6,406 nt of DNA from Streptosporangiaceae bacterium (GTDB lineage: Bacteria; Actinomycetota; Actinomycetes; Streptosporangiales; Streptosporangiaceae). This document shows, piece after piece, positions 4,987 through 6,406 of the stretch; position 1 is the first letter of the stretch; each line of letters starts with the position of its first letter. The stretch is taken from NCBI GenBank assembly GCA_030040475.1, contig JASHTQ010000468.1, positions 1-6,406 of the forward strand. The letters run 5' to 3'. The position numbers were made by a program, and so were the translations under genes. The notes below the pieces were generated by a model. It was not told the origin of the DNA and ran no database searches. It saw nothing but the letters and a program-made list of their open reading frames with translations.

Positions 4987-6387
4987 TTAGGCGGTGCGGG
5001 ACCTCAGCGCCGGGTGCGCGGCGTGCCAGGCCACGGCGGTGGCCGCGAGGGCGGCCAGGGCGGCGGCGAGCATCGCCGCGCGGTCGCCGGCCACGCCGAC
5101 CACGGTCTGCGCGACGGCGGGCAGCAGGGCCGCGCCGACCGCGGCGCCGATCTGGCGGCTGGTGTTGATCATGCCGCCGACCAGGCCCTGATCGGCATCG
5201 GCCATGCCACGGCTGGCGATCACCGTCGAGCCGAACGCGGTGCCGGCCGTGCCCGCGCCGATCAGCGTGACCACGAGCAGGACCGGGCTGTACCCGACTG
5301 CCGGGAGCTGGGTGAGGACCGTGAAGCCGACCGCCACGGCGGCGCCGGTCAGCACCAGCAGGCGCCGGACGCCGATTTTGGCGGCGATGCGCGGGCCCAG
5401 GACGCCGATGACGAAGCCTGCCACGCCCTGCGGGGCGATGGCCAGGCCGGTGAACAGCGGGCTTTCGTGCAGCACCTGCTGCAGGTACAGCGACATCACG
5501 AGCATCTCGCCGCCGTTCCACAGGCCGAGCAGGAACGCCAGCGTGGTGCCGTCGCGCAGGCCCTGGCGGCGCAGCAGGGACAGGCGGATCAGCGGCTGCG
5601 GGTGCGTGGTCTCCGCCTTGGCGAAGGCGGCCGCCGCCACGGCGGCGCTTGCCACCGCGGCGATGACCAGCGGGGAGGTCCAGCCGTCCACGACGCCCTG
5701 GGAGACCGCGAACACGACGAGCGCGACCGCGGTCGTGATGAGCAGGGCGCCGCGGATGTCGAGGCTCGTCGTCCGCGCGGTCCTTGTGGTCTTCGTGGCG
5801 GCGGCGGTGCCGAGGATGGCCGGGGCCAGGGCGGCGGCGATCAGGCCGACGGGGACGTTGACCAGGAAGACCGCGCGCCAGCTGGTGAACTCGACGAGGA
5901 CGCCGCCGAGGACCTGCCCGGAGACGAAGCCGACCGAGGAGATCGCACCGTACAGGCCGATGGCGCGGGTGCGCTGCGGGCCCTCGGGGAAGCTGGTGGT
6001 GATCAGGGACAGGGCGGCCGGGGCGACGATCGCGGCGCCCGCGCCCTGGATGACCCTCGCCGCGACCAGCAGTATGGGGTCCTGCGCCAGGCCGCCGGCC
6101 AGGCTGGCCAGGGCGAACGCGACCAGGCCGATGACGAACATGCGCCTGCGGCCGAGCAGGTCGGCGGCCCGGCCGCCGAGGATGAGCAGGCCGCCGAACG
6201 AGATCGCGTACCCGGTAACGATCCAGGGCACGGCGTTCGGCGGCATGTGCAGCTCGCGCTCGATCGATGGCAGCGCGACGTTGACGATGCTGAAGTCCAG
6301 CACGACCATGAACGCGGCGACGAGAATGAGGGCCAGCTGGCCGGCCGGGCGCGCCGGGCTTCGCGGCGGCGCGGCCGGGGCAGGCAC
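4987..6387 (-). CDS. DHA2-family (EmrB/QacA-like) MFS drug exporter, start uncertain
   Basis: A protein of at least 466 residues with about 14 hydrophobic segments, which fits the DHA2 family of proton-driven multidrug exporters in the cytoplasmic membrane. Signature motifs are LDFSIVNVALP in helix 1 (30-40), motif A GGRAADLLGRRR (71-82), the motif B arginine in ARVIQGAG (Arg111), and antiporter motif C in helix 5 around GFVSGQVLGG (153-162). The C-terminal half has the usual GLVGGMINTSRQIGAAVGAAL segment. GTG 6387 is the first start seen, but no stop and no good Shine-Dalgarno sequence precede it, and the frame stays open to the window edge with a plausible cytoplasmic N-tail. The real start may therefore lie beyond 6406. 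The substrate is unknown. No TetR or MarR regulator is seen in the window; it might lie beyond the right edge. Confidence 0.9.
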   Translation of the reverse strand: MPAPAAPPRSPARPAGQLALILVAAFMVVLDFSIVNVALPSIERELHMPPNAVPWIVTGYAISFGGLLILGGRAADLLGRRRMFVIGLVAFALASLAGGLAQDPILLVAARVIQGAGAAIVAPAALSLITTSFPEGPQRTRAIGLYGAISSVGFVSGQVLGGVLVEFTSWRAVFLVNVPVGLIAAALAPAILGTAAATKTTRTARTTSLDIRGALLITTAVALVVFAVSQGVVDGWTSPLVIAAVASAAVAAAAFAKAETTHPQPLIRLSLLRRQGLRDGTTLAFLLGLWNGGEMLVMSLYLQQVLHESPLFTGLAIAPQGVAGFVIGVLGPRIAAKIGVRRLLVLTGAAVAVGFTVLTQLPAVGYSPVLLVVTLIGAGTAGTAFGSTVIASRGMADADQGLVGGMINTSRQIGAAVGAALLPAVAQTVVGVAGDRAAMLAAALAALAATAVAWHAAHPALRSRTA

Positions 6388-6406
6388 GGTCTCGGAGGGT
6401 ACGGTT

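Noticed and set aside
4643..5521. Minus-strand frame spanning tenA and the end of the exporter gene
   Set aside because: Arg/Pro-rich translation with no domain, overlapping two clear genes in other frames.

Overview
The window is very GC-rich, uses GTG and ATG starts, and carries protein families typical of actinomycetes: an AfsR-like NB-ARC/TPR regulator, a sigma-70 fragment joined to a bifunctional-nuclease-like (BFN/DUF151) domain, an aldo/keto reductase, a TenA-type thiaminase II and a 14-helix DHA2 exporter. A filamentous actinomycete (Streptosporangiales or Streptomyces-like) is the most likely source, judged only from base composition and family resemblance. No RNA genes, transposases, phage genes or CRISPR arrays were seen.

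Layout. Positions 1-1622 (+) hold the 3' part of a large AfsR-like regulator whose N-terminus lies outside the window. It ends in eight tandem 40-residue TPR-like units and an odd tail encoded by a strong DNA dyad. A 113-bp gap leads to the most unusual gene, 1736-3190 (+). This is one open frame with a sigma-70 region 2, then a short scrambled segment, a BFN-like domain and a C-terminal beta-sandwich (galactose-binding-like) domain. Sigma region 4 is missing. The segment where it should be carries an out-of-frame remnant that looks like the last residues of region 4, followed by a 15/14-nt imperfect tandem duplication that returns the reading to the BFN frame. This BFN module also has its own internal ATG with a strong ribosome-binding site.

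The right half has three further genes. An aldo/keto reductase (3162-4214, -) overlaps the 3' end of the sigma/BFN gene tail to tail. A tenA-like gene (4240-4926, +) diverges from the reductase across only 25 bp, and that gap contains a two-faced -10-like core. A DHA2-type MFS exporter (4987 to about 6387, -) converges on tenA across 60 bp that hold a GC-rich hairpin, probably a bidirectional terminator.

The genes do not form one recognisable pathway. The left half is regulatory (AfsR-like protein and sigma-derived protein in the same direction). The right half is small metabolic and transport genes. The reductase and tenA probably share a regulatory region. The main point of interest is the rebuilt sigma/BFN/beta-sandwich gene, which may have lost sigma function while keeping its C-terminal modules.
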